The notes beneath the pieces were generated by a model, which did not search any database, was not told where the DNA came from, and worked only from the letters and a program-made list of their open reading frames with translations. 64,000 bases of DNA from Bifidobacterium eulemuris (GTDB lineage: Bacteria > Actinomycetota > Actinomycetes > Actinomycetales > Bifidobacteriaceae): NCBI RefSeq assembly GCF_014898155.1, contig NZ_CP062938.1:1736001-1800000 (forward strand), given 5' to 3'. How positions within the stretch are numbered: position 1 is the first letter of the stretch; the number at the start of each line of letters is the position of its first letter. Below are positions 38,807-48,322 of this stretch, piece after piece. The position numbers and the translations under genes are program-made.

Positions 38807-39105
38807 GTATGGCGGCACGAGGAATGATCCGGGCGGTGCGTTGGTATCAGCGCCACTGGTCGGTCAACCGTGCCGTGCCGTGCTGTCGCTATTACCCCAG
38901 CTGCTCCAACTACGCGATCGAAGCCTTGCGGCGTTACGGCGCATGGCGGGGTGGCGTGTTGGCGGTGCTGCGTTTGCTGCGATGCAGGCCGTGGAGCCGA
39001 GGCGGCATCGACGATGTTCCCCAACGGTATTCCGTGCTGTACCGGTTCCGTTGGTCGAAAGCCCACGAAGAGCCACGATTGACGCCGTTACCGGTTGACA
39101 AGTAG
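38803..39105 (+). CDS. yidD: Membrane protein insertion efficiency factor YidD
   Basis: 100 aa. The family core [14 protein letters not shown] contains the conserved Cys/Tyr pattern, followed by [14 protein letters not shown]. An amphipathic, peripheral membrane protein that assists YidC-dependent insertion. Coupled to rnpA and 11 bp before yidC. Confidence 0.95.
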   Translation: MSMAARGMIRAVRWYQRHWSVNRAVPCCRYYPSCSNYAIEALRRYGAWRGGVLAVLRLLRCRPWSRGGIDDVPQRYSVLYRFRWSKAHEEPRLTPLPVDK

Positions 39106-39116
39106 AGGATTCCATC

Positions 39117-40121
39117 ATGAATACAGATCAATTCCTTCTGGATAGCGGCTTTTGGGGCTGGCTGTACAAGATTTTGACGCCGGTCGAGTGGCTGATGACC
39201 CAGATCATGGATATCTTCCATAATCTGCTGGTCGCCATCGGTATGAATCCGATCGGCTTCTCGTGGGTGCTGTCGATCATCTTCCTGGTGCTGGTGGTGC
39301 ATGCGTGCATCTTCCCCATCTATTACAAGCAGATGTTGTCGATGCGCAATATGCAGGCGATCCAGCCGAAGATGCAGCGCATTCAGAACAAGTACAAAGG
39401 CAAGACGGACCAGGCCAGTAAAGAGGCCATGAGCCGTGAGATGATGAAGCTGTACCAGGACAACAACGCCAATCCGGCCGGCTCCTGCCTGCCGATGTTG
39501 GTGCAGGGCCCTGTGTTCATGTGCATGTTCTACACGCTTTCGGCCATTCCCTACATCGCCGAGGGCAAGCGCGACGCGTTGGGCGCCTTCGATGTCGAGA
39601 CCGCCCAGCAATTCTCCCAGACCACGGTGTTCGGCGTGAACGTCACCGACACCTTCAACAGCTCCGCCACGCACGGCAAAATCATCATCGGTATCTTCGT
39701 GTTCCTGATGTGCGCCTGCATGTGGTTCATGCAGTACAACAACATGAAGCGCAATATGGCGCCGAACGCCGGCAACAAGCAGGCCGAGACCATGCAGAAG
39801 ATGATGCTGTGGGTGTTCCCGGTGATGTACATCTTCTCCGGCGTTGTCATGCCGTTCGCCGTGTTGGTCTACTGGCTGACCAACAACATCTGCAATTTGC
39901 TGCGTTCCATGTGGCAGGTCTACGCTTTCCCGACTCCCGGCTCGCCCGCTGCGGAGGCGAAGAAGATTCGCGACCACAAGCATGAGAACGAGAAGCGCGC
40001 CCGTGCCGGAGAGCCCTCCCTTGAAGAGGAGGCGCTGATCAAGGCCAAGGAAGAGGCGGAGCGCAAGCAGGTCCAGGGCTATCAGCGCCAGCAGCCCCAG
40101 CGTAAGCGCAAGAAGAAATGA
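39117..40121 (+). CDS. yidC: YidC/Oxa1-type membrane protein insertase
   Basis: 334 aa. Core helices start at residues about 30-55, a cytoplasmic helical hairpin contains KYKGKTDQASKEAMSREMMKLY, and further helices follow (LPMLVQGPVFMCMFYTLSAIP, cut here; FVFLMCACMWFMQY; FPVMYIFSGVVMPFAVLVYW). The Lys/Arg/Glu-rich C-terminal tail (last 70 residues) is typical of ribosome-binding YidC variants. No lipoprotein Cys at the N-terminus. Confidence 0.96.
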   Translation: MNTDQFLLDSGFWGWLYKILTPVEWLMTQIMDIFHNLLVAIGMNPIGFSWVLSIIFLVLVVHACIFPIYYKQMLSMRNMQAIQPKMQRIQNKYKGKTDQASKEAMSREMMKLYQDNNANPAGSCLPMLVQGPVFMCMFYTLSAIPYIAEGKRDALGAFDVETAQQFSQTTVFGVNVTDTFNSSATHGKIIIGIFVFLMCACMWFMQYNNMKRNMAPNAGNKQAETMQKMMLWVFPVMYIFSGVVMPFAVLVYWLTNNICNLLRSMWQVYAFPTPGSPAAEAKKIRDHKHENEKRARAGEPSLEEEALIKAKEEAERKQVQGYQRQQPQRKRKKK

Positions 40122-40128
40122 CCGTGAT

Positions 40129-40155
40129 ATGGCCGCCGAGTTCTTCGGCGGCCAT
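40129..40155 (+). terminator. Hairpin after yidC
   Basis: ATGGCCGCCGA, five-base loop, TCGGCGGCCAT: a perfect 11-bp stem 8 bp after the yidC stop, but without a T run. It could be a weak terminator or mRNA-end stabiliser. Confidence 0.55.
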
Positions 40156-40183
40156 GACTCTATAACTGAACATCGATCGTGAT

Positions 40184-40203
40184 GGTGTTTCACGTGAAAC
40201 ACC
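40184..40203. promoter_or_regulatory. parS: parS site 1
   Basis: The perfect 16-mer TGTTTCACGTGAAACA lies within a 20-bp palindrome extended by GG/CC. ParB loads here. Intergenic between yidC and khpB. Confidence 0.95.
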
Positions 40204-40292
40204 AAGTGTTCCATAACCGTCGGCATCGTCGAACCGGAACACGACTAGACTGAAAAGCTATGGACTTGACCGCCGCATAAAGGAGTATTGAT

Positions 40293-40850
40293 ATGGCTCA
40301 AGACGACGAGAGGACGATGGATCAGCTCAACGATGAAGCTGATATCGCCGCGGATTATCTGGAGGGTTTGCTTGATATCGCCGATTATGAAGGCGACATC
40401 GAGATGGGTGTGCGCAACGGTCGTCCGATGGTGCAGATCGTCGCGGATGACGATACCGATATCAAGCATCTGATCGGTAGCAATGGTGAAGTGGTCGACG
40501 CTCTGCAGCAGCTCACCCGACTTGCCGTGCAGCAGAAAACCGGTGAGCGTTCGCATCTGATCGTGGATGTCGACGGATTCCTGAAGCGCAAGCGCCAGCG
40601 TCTGCGCGATATCGCTTTGGATGCCATCGACGATGTGAAGGAGACCGGTGAGCCGGTCGACCTGAAGCCGATGAACTCCTTTGAGCGCAAGGTCGTACAT
40701 GATGTGGTGCGTGAGGAGGGATTGAAGTCCCGCTCCCATGGTGAGGAACCGCGTCGTTACGTCACGGTGTATCTCAAGAACTCTGCTGAATCCGCTGAGA
40801 TGATCGACGAAATCGTTGATGATTCCATTGAGGATGCCATCGACGAGTAA
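40293..40850 (+). CDS. khpB: KH/R3H RNA-binding protein (Jag/KhpB)
   Basis: 185 aa. A KH-type domain (residues about 40-100, with GSNGE in the GxxG loop) and an R3H domain (MNSFERKVVHDVVREEGLKSRSHGE), with an acidic tail. The Jag N-terminal domain is absent. In Gram-positives, Jag binds RNA with KhpA and affects cell elongation. Located in its usual place downstream of yidC. Confidence 0.93.
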   Translation: MAQDDERTMDQLNDEADIAADYLEGLLDIADYEGDIEMGVRNGRPMVQIVADDDTDIKHLIGSNGEVVDALQQLTRLAVQQKTGERSHLIVDVDGFLKRKRQRLRDIALDAIDDVKETGEPVDLKPMNSFERKVVHDVVREEGLKSRSHGEEPRRYVTVYLKNSAESAEMIDEIVDDSIEDAIDE

Positions 40851-40852
40851 GA

Positions 40853-40868
40853 GGTTTCACGTGAAACA
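40853..40868. promoter_or_regulatory. parS: parS site 2
   Basis: GGTTTCACGTGAAACA matches the consensus at 15 of 16 positions, with a full 14-bp palindromic core. Directly after the khpB stop. Confidence 0.88.
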
Positions 40869-40870
40869 TC

Positions 40871-40895
40871 GAGGGAGTCAATGACTCCCTCTTTT
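40871..40895 (+). terminator. Rho-independent terminator after khpB
   Basis: GAGGGAGTC, AAT loop, GACTCCCTC and TTTT. It separates khpB from rsmG and sits next to parS site 2. Confidence 0.85.
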
Positions 40896-40917
40896 GCTGA
40901 ACGTCGGAAGGGGATCT

Positions 40918-41583
40918 ATGACCGATCAGCTTGATGGCTCATCCATACTTGTCGATGTGCTGGGTGACGCATTGCCTGCGATGACGATGTTTCACGTGAA
41001 ACTCACCAATGAAGGTGAGCCACGAGGATTGATCGGTCCGCGGGATGTCGATATTCTCTGGGAGCGGCATATTCTCAATTCCGCCGCTATCGTGCCGTTC
41101 ATACGAGAGTCGATCGGTGACCGAGCCAATGCCACTGTGGCTGATATCGGCAGCGGTGGTGGATTTCCCGGTATCGTCGCTGCGTCCTGTCTGCCGGAAT
41201 GTCGATTCACGTTGGTCGAACCAATGGAACGCCGTGTGGAATGGCTGAAGGAATGTGTGGAGGAATGCGGACTGCGCAATGTGACCGTGGTGCGTGCCCG
41301 TTCGGAGGAAGTGATCGCCGATATCCGTAAACACCGCGTTCGACCGTTTGATGTGGTGACCTGTCGCGCCGTGGCACCGATGACGAAACTCTCCGGATGG
41401 ACGTTGCCATTGCTGAAACCGCATGGCCGACTGGTGGCGTTGAAAGGACGTTCCGCTCAGGCGGAGCTCACCAAGGCGTCACAGGAGATCGCACGATATG
41501 GTGGTCAGCGTCCGCGGGTTGTGGAGGCGCCTGTGGGGGATGGGCTGGAACCCACCCACGTGGTGCTGGTGGATAAGCGGTAG
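40918..41583 (+). CDS. rsmG: 16S rRNA (guanine-N7) methyltransferase G
   Basis: 221 aa from the ATG at 40918 (GGAAGGGG eight bases upstream). SAM-binding motif [14 protein letters not shown] and [12 protein letters not shown]. Methylates G527 of 16S rRNA; loss gives low-level streptomycin resistance in other bacteria. parS site 3 lies inside codons 24-28, encoding FHVKL. Confidence 0.95.
   Translation: MTDQLDGSSILVDVLGDALPAMTMFHVKLTNEGEPRGLIGPRDVDILWERHILNSAAIVPFIRESIGDRANATVADIGSGGGFPGIVAASCLPECRFTLVEPMERRVEWLKECVEECGLRNVTVVRARSEEVIADIRKHRVRPFDVVTCRAVAPMTKLSGWTLPLLKPHGRLVALKGRSAQAELTKASQEIARYGGQRPRVVEAPVGDGLEPTHVVLVDKR
40988..41002. promoter_or_regulatory. parS: parS site 3 (inside rsmG)
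   Basis: TGTTTCACGTGAAAC, missing only the final consensus base (T instead of A). It lies in the reading frame of rsmG. Confidence 0.88.
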
Positions 41584-41588
41584 CCGAG

Positions 41589-41759
41589 TTATCCACATTT
41601 TGTCGAGTTCAAAAAGTTATCCACAATATTGCACAGCGTTGTCCACGATCTAGAAAACATTGCAATATCAACGATTACAAGAAGGGGTGTTCGGAATTTC
41701 CGTGCGTGAATCCACAGTTATCCACAGTTATCCACATTTATGTGGATAACTGTGGATAG
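41589..41759. other. DnaA-box cluster 3 (rsmG-parA gap)
   Basis: Perfect boxes at 41589, 41617, 41718, 41728 and 41741, plus TGTGGATAG at 41751 and TGAATCCACA near 41707. The last five lie within 55 bp in close, partly face-to-face arrangement. AT-rich sequence (TAGAAAACATTGCAATATCA) fills the centre. No gene fits this gap. As dense as the dnaN-dnaA cluster, so it may be part of the origin or a DnaA-titrating or parAB-regulating site. Confidence 0.82.
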
Positions 41760-41821
41760 TGGTTCGCCATGTCCATACGCATAGGAACACTTGGAACAAG
41801 TCCCATGGTCAAGGAGGTACG

Positions 41822-42796
41822 ATGACTGGCTCGCATGATACGTCGCAGCCGATGGAATCAGCGTCGGATACGTTGCAGCGTATCTTTGACAGCGACTCGT
41901 CGTCGGTGGGGATGCAGATGGCGGAGGAGTCCTCGCGTTATGACGCATTGAAACATGCCCGGTTCCCGCGTCCGGCCCGTACCCGCCGCATCGCCGTCGC
42001 CAATCAGAAAGGCGGTGTCGGCAAAACCACATCCACGGTGAATGTCGCCGCCGCACTTGCCGATAACGGAGCCCATGTGTTGGTGATCGATATGGATCCG
42101 CAGGGCAACGCCTCCACCGCATTGGGAATCGACCATACGTCGGGTAAACCGTCGGTATATGAGGTTCTGGAAGGACGACTCCCTATGGCGGAGGTGGTGT
42201 CCACATGCCCGCAGCTACCCACTTTGGATGTGGTGCCCGCCTCCATCGACCTCAGTGGCGCGGAATTGGAAGTGGCTGAACTGCCGAATCGCAATACGCT
42301 GCTTAAAGAGGCGTTGGATGTCTACCTTGACGATCCCGACATCCATTACGATTATGTGTTCATCGATTGCCCACCCAGTCTGGGACTTCTGGTGATCAAC
42401 GCGATGTGCGCGGTCACCGAGATGATGATCCCCATTCAGGCGGAATATTATGCCTTGGAAGGATTGGGGCAGCTGATCAACACCATCGGTTTGGTGCAGC
42501 AGCATTTCAATCCCGTGCTGTTGGTATCCACCATGCTGATCACGATGTTCGATAAACGAACCTTGCTCAGCCGTGAGGTGTTCGGCGAGGTGAAGGGACA
42601 TTACCCCAACATCGTGCTCGACGCGACGATACCGCGGACGGTGAAGATATCCGAGGCGCCGAGCTTTTCCCAAAGCGTGGTGACCTACGATCCCAAAGGC
42701 ATGGGCGCCATCGCCTACGGCGAGGCGGCATTGGAAATTGCACGTCGTTCCCCGAGCGTGTTGGAAGCGATTGATGCGAGGAGGAATAACGCATGA
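41822..42796 (+). CDS. parA: Chromosome partitioning ATPase ParA
   Basis: 324 aa from ATG 41822 with AAGGAGGT upstream. Deviant Walker A KGGVGKTT, Walker A' IDMDPQGNAS and Walker B DYVFIDCPPSLG. An N-terminal extension of about 60 residues is longer than in minimal ParA/Soj. ATP-dependent, non-specific DNA binding segregates ParB-parS complexes. Overlaps parB by 4 bp. The DnaA-box cluster lies directly upstream and may tie its expression to replication initiation (inference). Confidence 0.96.
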   Translation: MTGSHDTSQPMESASDTLQRIFDSDSSSVGMQMAEESSRYDALKHARFPRPARTRRIAVANQKGGVGKTTSTVNVAAALADNGAHVLVIDMDPQGNASTALGIDHTSGKPSVYEVLEGRLPMAEVVSTCPQLPTLDVVPASIDLSGAELEVAELPNRNTLLKEALDVYLDDPDIHYDYVFIDCPPSLGLLVINAMCAVTEMMIPIQAEYYALEGLGQLINTIGLVQQHFNPVLLVSTMLITMFDKRTLLSREVFGEVKGHYPNIVLDATIPRTVKISEAPSFSQSVVTYDPKGMGAIAYGEAALEIARRSPSVLEAIDARRNNA

Positions 42797-44181
42797 CTTC
42801 GAAATCCCGACTTGGCAAAGGATTGGGCGCGCTGTTCCCGGCATTGCCCGGAGAAAATCCGGTGGAGGCCACAGCGACGCCTACCGAACAGCCCGTCACG
42901 CAACAGCCTGCGCCTATGACGAGTACGACGGCGAAAGTGCGGAACAAAACAGCGGATTCCACCGCGAACAACTCGGCGAAGGAATCAGTCTCCGCCAAAT
43001 CCGCGCGTTCCAAGCGCGCCTCGATGCCGGCACTCGATGAGATAACCCATCCCAGCGATCTGTTCTTTGGTGGCGCCGATGTCGCGACGGCGTCCGATAC
43101 GGCCTCCGATGATGGGAAACCCACAGCGTCGACGTCTTCAATCGGCTCGAAAACCTCCAAGCGATCGACAAAAACGACCGCCGATAGCGCGGCGAAAACA
43201 ACGGAGAAGGATGTTTCACGTGAAACATTGAAGCAGGATACAGCCGATAACGCGGCCGAACCTGAGCTCAATCCCGTTGAGGGGGGCTATCTGGCGGAAT
43301 TAAGCCTCAACGAGATCGGCCCCAATGCACATCAGCCGCGAACGGTATTCGATGAGGACGATCTGAACGAGCTGGCCGCCTCGATCACCGAAGTCGGTGT
43401 GCTCCAGCCCATTGTGGTGCGCCGGCGTCCCGCCGAGCAAATCGCCGCCGCGCAACAGTCCGGCGCTCAGGCCGAATCCGGCAACCATTCCGTCGGCGCG
43501 ATGGACAGTCCATACGAGCTGATTATGGGCGAGCGTCGTTGGAGGGCTTCGCAGCTGGCGGGTTTGGAGACCATCCCGGCCATTGTGAAAACCACATCCG
43601 ATGACGATATGCTCCGTGACGCGTTGCTGGAGAATCTGCATCGCGTGGCGCTGAACCCTTTGGAAGAGGCCGCGGCCTATCAGCAGATGATCGAGGAGTT
43701 CGGTCTGACGCAGGCGCAGTTGTCGAAATCGGTGTCCAAATCCCGTCCGCAGATCGCCAACACGCTACGTCTGCTGAATCTGCCGGCATTGGTGCAGAAA
43801 AAAGTCGCCGCGGGCGTGCTCAGCGCGGGCCACGCACGCGCGTTGCTCGGCCTGACCGACGTCGACGAGATGGATAAGCTGGCAACGCGCATCATCGCCG
43901 AAGGACTGTCGGTGCGGAGCACCGAAGAGATCGTGGCGATGAAGGTCGCCGCGGGGGAGCAGCCCAAGAAGGTCAAAACCAGCAAAACCAATCCGTGGGT
44001 CGGCTCGGCGATCCAACAGAGCCTGGAGAACCATTTCGACACCAAGGTGGCCATCAAAGGCACCGCCAAGCATGGTCGCATCGAAATTGTGTTCTCCTCT
44101 CCGGAGGATATGGACCGCATCCTCTCGCTTCTTGTCCCCGGAAGTGAAGCCACCGTCTCCACCGAATCCCAGTGGGTGTAG
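42793..44181 (+). CDS. parB: Chromosome partitioning protein ParB (CTPase, parS-binding)
   Basis: 462 aa. A long disordered, Ser/Thr/Lys/Ala-rich N-terminus (about 165 residues) precedes the ParB/Srx CTPase domain (NAHQPRTVF, ELAASITEVGVLQPIVVRR, MGERRWRASQLAG), the HTH parS-binding domain (EFGLTQAQLSKSVSKSRPQI, cut here), and a C-terminal dimerisation domain. A linker of about 30 residues rich in Ala/Ser interrupts the CTPase domain between VVRRR and MGERRW. parS site 4 is inside the gene. Confidence 0.95.
   Translation: MTSKSRLGKGLGALFPALPGENPVEATATPTEQPVTQQPAPMTSTTAKVRNKTADSTANNSAKESVSAKSARSKRASMPALDEITHPSDLFFGGADVATASDTASDDGKPTASTSSIGSKTSKRSTKTTADSAAKTTEKDVSRETLKQDTADNAAEPELNPVEGGYLAELSLNEIGPNAHQPRTVFDEDDLNELAASITEVGVLQPIVVRRRPAEQIAAAQQSGAQAESGNHSVGAMDSPYELIMGERRWRASQLAGLETIPAIVKTTSDDDMLRDALLENLHRVALNPLEEAAAYQQMIEEFGLTQAQLSKSVSKSRPQIANTLRLLNLPALVQKKVAAGVLSAGHARALLGLTDVDEMDKLATRIIAEGLSVRSTEEIVAMKVAAGEQPKKVKTSKTNPWVGSAIQQSLENHFDTKVAIKGTAKHGRIEIVFSSPEDMDRILSLLVPGSEATVSTESQWV
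43212..43227. promoter_or_regulatory. parS: parS site 4 (inside parB)
   Basis: Perfect TGTTTCACGTGAAACA in the disordered N-terminal coding region, encoding VSRET. Confidence 0.93.
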
Positions 44182-44226
44182 TCTTTACGGACCACGCCCG
44201 TTCCTGTCGGTTAAACGCGCCTTTTC

Positions 44227-44321
44227 CGTCATCCTGAGCGAAGCGAACGAAGTCGAAGGATCTCCAATCTCGTCAATCGGAGATCTTTTGACTCCACTGC
44301 GTTCCGCTCAGGATGACAGCA
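44227..44321. repeat. Dispersed repeat after parB, inverted pair
   Basis: GTCATCCTGAGCGAAGCG...GTCGAAGGATCTCC then, inverted, GGAGATCTTTTGACTCCACTG...CTCAGGATGAC. It lies between the convergent parB and murJ genes and could fold into a long bidirectional hairpin. Confidence 0.85.
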
Positions 44322-44385
44322 AGATATGCTTCGCCTAAGAGATACGGAAAACTCGCCTCATGGAACAACAGGAGAGGGATCTATA

Positions 44386-44408
44386 GGGAGGCGTTGGAAA
44401 CACCTCCC
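44386..44408 (-). terminator. Candidate terminator of the murJ operon
   Basis: On the minus strand GGGAGGTGT, a short loop, ACGCCTCCC (one G-U pair) then TATAG. It begins 11 bp after the murJ stop. T run weak. Confidence 0.5.
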
Positions 44409-44419
44409 CGTATACGGGT

Positions 44420-47400
44420 TTAGAACACCTCCACGCGCTCGATGTAGAGCTGGTTATTCGGCAGGCTGTCGATCGGCACCCAGAGCAGCAGATCCTGCGT
44501 GTTCACCACACGGGTGAAACGCACTTCGGTGGTGCCGCCCTCCGCGAAGGTGAAATCGGCCACCTGTTCGCCTTGGGTGGGATCCGAATCGCTGTTGGCG
44601 ATGATGTAGCCCCTACCGCCCGAGGAACGGATGGTGATCGTCATACGATAGGTGTCCTGCGGCTGGTCGAGTCGCATATGGAAGGCGTAGCCCTGCTGTC
44701 CGGCGGGGTTCGTCAGGAAGTTCTGGCTGACGATGGTGAAGGCCGTATCGTTCTCATGTCGCGGTTCCGGCACGGCGCTCACCTCGCGGTCGGCGGTGAT
44801 CGGCTCGGTATCGGAGCCGGTGGAGTCATCAGCTCCCTCACCCCCGTCGGTATCCGTATCGGTGTTGGCGCTATCGGAGCCATCACCGTCCGTCTCGCCG
44901 TTCGACGTCGAATCGCTCGAATCGCTCGAATCCTGCGTGGTGTCGCTATTGCCGAACGGAACCTTCTCAAGATCCATCTGCGGCCAGTTGGAGGTGCTGT
45001 TCGACGTGTCGTCGACGATGCCATCGGTGTTCGAATTCGGCCGCAAGGCGTACACGGCCAGAACGGCTGCGAGGACGGTGATCACCGCGGCCACGATCAC
45101 CACCACCAATTTGGTGGTGAGACGTCCGAACAGACGCTCGTCGGCAAGTGGCTCGTCATCCGGCGCGTCGTCGTTCTGTTCCGGCTGCTGGGTCGGGGTG
45201 AAACTCGGGGGAGCGGGGGTGATCGCCGCTTGGCTTCGGCGCTGTTCCTCCTCCAATTCCAGCTGAGCCGTGGACATCGGCACCATCGGCTTCGGCTGTC
45301 CATCCTCGCCGATCACCGGAATGCGGCTGGTGGCTTCGATTTCGGATTGCGGCGTGATCAACGCGGTGTCGTCCAGCGATCCGACGGAGATCGGCACGGT
45401 CAATTGCGCGCCGTCCGTGGCGGTGGCGGGCGAGGTCCCCTCATCGAAGGCGGGATACCAGTCGTCGGCGGCGTCGCCACCTCCGAGGGTGAAATCCCAT
45501 GATCTGAAGTTATGGTTCTGGGCGAAAGCGCCTGGCTTGGCCAGAACGTCGGGCCTGGATTCGGTGCCCCTAGGCATGGTGACAGAATTTGACGAAGTGT
45601 CAATTGAGAGATCGGGCATATGCTCCGCGCTGATCATGGAAGCCGGCAGCTCATGGACGGAACCGGGGTCAACGGGCATCAGCGGCACCTGTTGGATGGA
45701 GCATCCGCCATCGCTCAGCGGCAGCACGATATCCTGGTCACCCAGCTCGCGCAACGCGGTCCATTCGCCCAGCAGCGCATCCAGCTCGGCGAAGGATTCC
45801 ATCGCCAATTCGCCCCCGTCGGCATCCCGCACGGCCAGACCACGGCGCACGATCAGACGGAATTCGCCGGGGATGTCATCGGAGAGGTCCCGCGCCATCT
45901 CGGCGGTGCACTGGTCGCTGGGCGTGCGCGTCAGCAACGCCAGCAACAGCGCCGCGATCTGGCGGATGGCCGTGGTGCTGGGCACGTCGGCACCCTGCCG
46001 GTCGGTTTCGGCGGCCGGTACCAGCGTGACGGAAGGATTCACAATCATCGGTCCCAGCGGAGCGTCGGCCAGCTGAATACCCGAAGAGGTGAGACGAATC
46101 GTATCGGTGGTCAGACGCACCGCAGGCACGCCGGCGTCGATCAGCGTGCGCGCGACCTGCAGCACCTCGCCCAGAATGGAACGGATCGCGGCGTTGCCGA
46201 GCGGCTGGTGCCCCAGCCTCATATATTCGCTCAGCGAGATGCCTTCGTCCAGTTTGGTGACGATCAGCGAGGTCTCATCGTTCTGGTGCAGCTGCAGCAC
46301 CTGCACATGCTGGCGTTGCGGCGTCAGAGCCATGGTCGAGGCGATGCTGTTGACGGTCTGCAGCGATGTGCCGTCGGTGATGATGAACAGCTGGCAATCC
46401 TGAGCCAGCATACGGTCATTGGCTCGCCAGGCCTGCACACCAGGCTCGTCGCGCAACAGCGACACCAAGGTGTAGCGGCTGATGATGGTATCTCCCAGCT
46501 GCGGTTTCATAGTACCCTTCGACTCCGTTACATGATGGTCTGCCGGTTCGTGCGGCATCGCTGGTGTCATTCTATCCATGGGACTGGCCGTTTGGGGCGG
46601 AAAATCGCCGGAATGTGACTCGTCAGGGGTAATGTCGCCGTCATCGGCCCCGCGGGTGCCCGACGCGCGCAGGCCCAGCTTGCCCATCACCATATCGACG
46701 ATGCCCAGCAGCTCCTCGGAACGCGTCAGCCAGAGCACGCCCACATACACCACGGTGATCACGATGGTGAGCAGCACGCACAGGCCCACGGCCTGGAACC
46801 AGTTCATGGTGCCGTCGTCCGCGTCGAGACTGATGCCCAGCAGCGATTGCGCGGGGCCGCTGAGCAGACGTCCGGCGGCGATCGCGGCGGCCGCCGCGAG
46901 TATCGCCTTGCCATAGGTTGTGGCGATGCGCCTGCCATCCATGGTTCCCTCGAAGCGCTTCCGCAAACGGATCACCAGCAGTGGGAAGGACACCAGATAG
47001 GCGATGACCGCGGAAAGGGCGAAGCACCACACCCAGCGGGTGGGATCGACGAAAACCGTGGCGAGCAGGATGATCGTCAGCTGAATGACGGAATACAACG
47101 TCTGGAACAGGAATGGCGAGCGTCCGTCCTCAAAGGCGTAGAACGTGCGCTGGATGATGATGAACGCGCCGGTGATGGGCAACGCGAATCCCAGCGTCAT
47201 CAACGGCGAGGCGATCAGCAGCGCCTCCTTGACGCTGATGGAGGGCAGCAGCACCAGCGTGATCGGCGCCGGCATCACCGCGAAGGCCGTGGTGAAGAAC
47301 AGCATCAGCACGCCCACGGTGCGCAGCGAATAACTCAGATCGTTGCGTGCCAAATCCAGACGGCGTTCGGCGATGGCTGCCGAGATCTTCGGAAACACGG

Positions 47401-48322
47401 CCGTGCCCACCGAAACGGCGATCAGCGAATATGGCAGGACGTAGATGGTGAAGGCGTTCTGATAGGTGGCGTTGCCGGCCACGTCGTACAGCGAAATGCC
47501 GGTGGCCTCATGGGCCGCGGCCGGCGCGCTGGACATGATACGCGTGTTCACCATCGTGGTGATCTGGTCGACGACCACGATGGCGCAGCTCCACACCGCA
47601 ACCGGTCCCATCGCACGCAGACCGATGCCATGGACGCCCCAGCTGGGTCGGTACCGGATGCCGACGCGACGCAGGGGGATGAAGAGTATCAGCGCCTGAA
47701 AAGCCACGCCCAGCGTCCATACGCCCGCGGTCATCGTCACCTTGTCGGCGGTCCAGAAATCCAGGGGCTGTTCGTTGGCTTTGCCGAACAGCAGGATGAA
47801 GGCGGTGAATCCGGCGCAGCTGATCACATTGGCGCCCACCGAACTCCACGCATAGGTGGCGAAATGGTTCTTTGCGGCCAGAATCTGGCCCAGCACCGTA
47901 TAGAGGCCGTAGAAGAAGATCTGCGGCATGCACCACAGGGTGAAGGCGGTCGTCAGCGCCAGCATATCCTCGCCGCCGCTGACGTACAGTCTGGTCAGCA
48001 GCGGGGTGGCGGCGGCCATCAGCAGCGTGATGCCCAACAGCAGGGTGATGGCCAGGGTGATGAGCTTGTTCAGCCGTTCCTCGGCGTCGCGCTCCTTCAA
48101 GGTGCGCACGATCTGCGGCACCAGCACGGCGTTGAAGATGCCGCCGGAGATCAGCGTGAACACCGCTTGGGGGATCATGGTGCCGGCCTGGTAGGCGTTG
48201 GCGGCGAGGCCGGTGGTGCCCATGGCCGCCGCCAGCAGAATCGTGCGGATCTGCCCGGTCACGCGCGAGGCCGCGGTGCCGCTGGCCATGATCAGCGAAT
48301 TACGTCCGACGGAAGAACTCAT
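44420..48322 (-). CDS. murJ: MurJ lipid II flippase fused to kinase-like domain
   Basis: 1300 aa. Residues about 1-550 carry 14 or so membrane helices of the MurJ/MviN family, which flips lipid II for peptidoglycan synthesis. About 607-860 is a kinase-like fold without the catalytic motifs (no HRD or DFG; ISRYTLVSLLRDEPGVQAWRA aligns with the start of kinase domains). In Mycobacterium this pseudokinase is phosphorylated by PknB and binds the FHA protein FhaA. A single helix at about 1066-1090 (TKLVVVIVAAVITVLAAVLA, cut) leads to a Ser/Thr/Asp-rich linker and a C-terminal beta-sandwich-like domain (about 1190-1300). ATG 48322 overlaps the DUF6049 stop. Confidence 0.93.
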   Translation of the reverse strand: MSSSVGRNSLIMASGTAASRVTGQIRTILLAAAMGTTGLAANAYQAGTMIPQAVFTLISGGIFNAVLVPQIVRTLKERDAEERLNKLITLAITLLLGITLLMAAATPLLTRLYVSGGEDMLALTTAFTLWCMPQIFFYGLYTVLGQILAAKNHFATYAWSSVGANVISCAGFTAFILLFGKANEQPLDFWTADKVTMTAGVWTLGVAFQALILFIPLRRVGIRYRPSWGVHGIGLRAMGPVAVWSCAIVVVDQITTMVNTRIMSSAPAAAHEATGISLYDVAGNATYQNAFTIYVLPYSLIAVSVGTAVFPKISAAIAERRLDLARNDLSYSLRTVGVLMLFFTTAFAVMPAPITLVLLPSISVKEALLIASPLMTLGFALPITGAFIIIQRTFYAFEDGRSPFLFQTLYSVIQLTIILLATVFVDPTRWVWCFALSAVIAYLVSFPLLVIRLRKRFEGTMDGRRIATTYGKAILAAAAAIAAGRLLSGPAQSLLGISLDADDGTMNWFQAVGLCVLLTIVITVVYVGVLWLTRSEELLGIVDMVMGKLGLRASGTRGADDGDITPDESHSGDFPPQTASPMDRMTPAMPHEPADHHVTESKGTMKPQLGDTIISRYTLVSLLRDEPGVQAWRANDRMLAQDCQLFIITDGTSLQTVNSIASTMALTPQRQHVQVLQLHQNDETSLIVTKLDEGISLSEYMRLGHQPLGNAAIRSILGEVLQVARTLIDAGVPAVRLTTDTIRLTSSGIQLADAPLGPMIVNPSVTLVPAAETDRQGADVPSTTAIRQIAALLLALLTRTPSDQCTAEMARDLSDDIPGEFRLIVRRGLAVRDADGGELAMESFAELDALLGEWTALRELGDQDIVLPLSDGGCSIQQVPLMPVDPGSVHELPASMISAEHMPDLSIDTSSNSVTMPRGTESRPDVLAKPGAFAQNHNFRSWDFTLGGGDAADDWYPAFDEGTSPATATDGAQLTVPISVGSLDDTALITPQSEIEATSRIPVIGEDGQPKPMVPMSTAQLELEEEQRRSQAAITPAPPSFTPTQQPEQNDDAPDDEPLADERLFGRLTTKLVVVIVAAVITVLAAVLAVYALRPNSNTDGIVDDTSNSTSNWPQMDLEKVPFGNSDTTQDSSDSSDSTSNGETDGDGSDSANTDTDTDGGEGADDSTGSDTEPITADREVSAVPEPRHENDTAFTIVSQNFLTNPAGQQGYAFHMRLDQPQDTYRMTITIRSSGGRGYIIANSDSDPTQGEQVADFTFAEGGTTEVRFTRVVNTQDLLLWVPIDSLPNNQLYIERVEVF

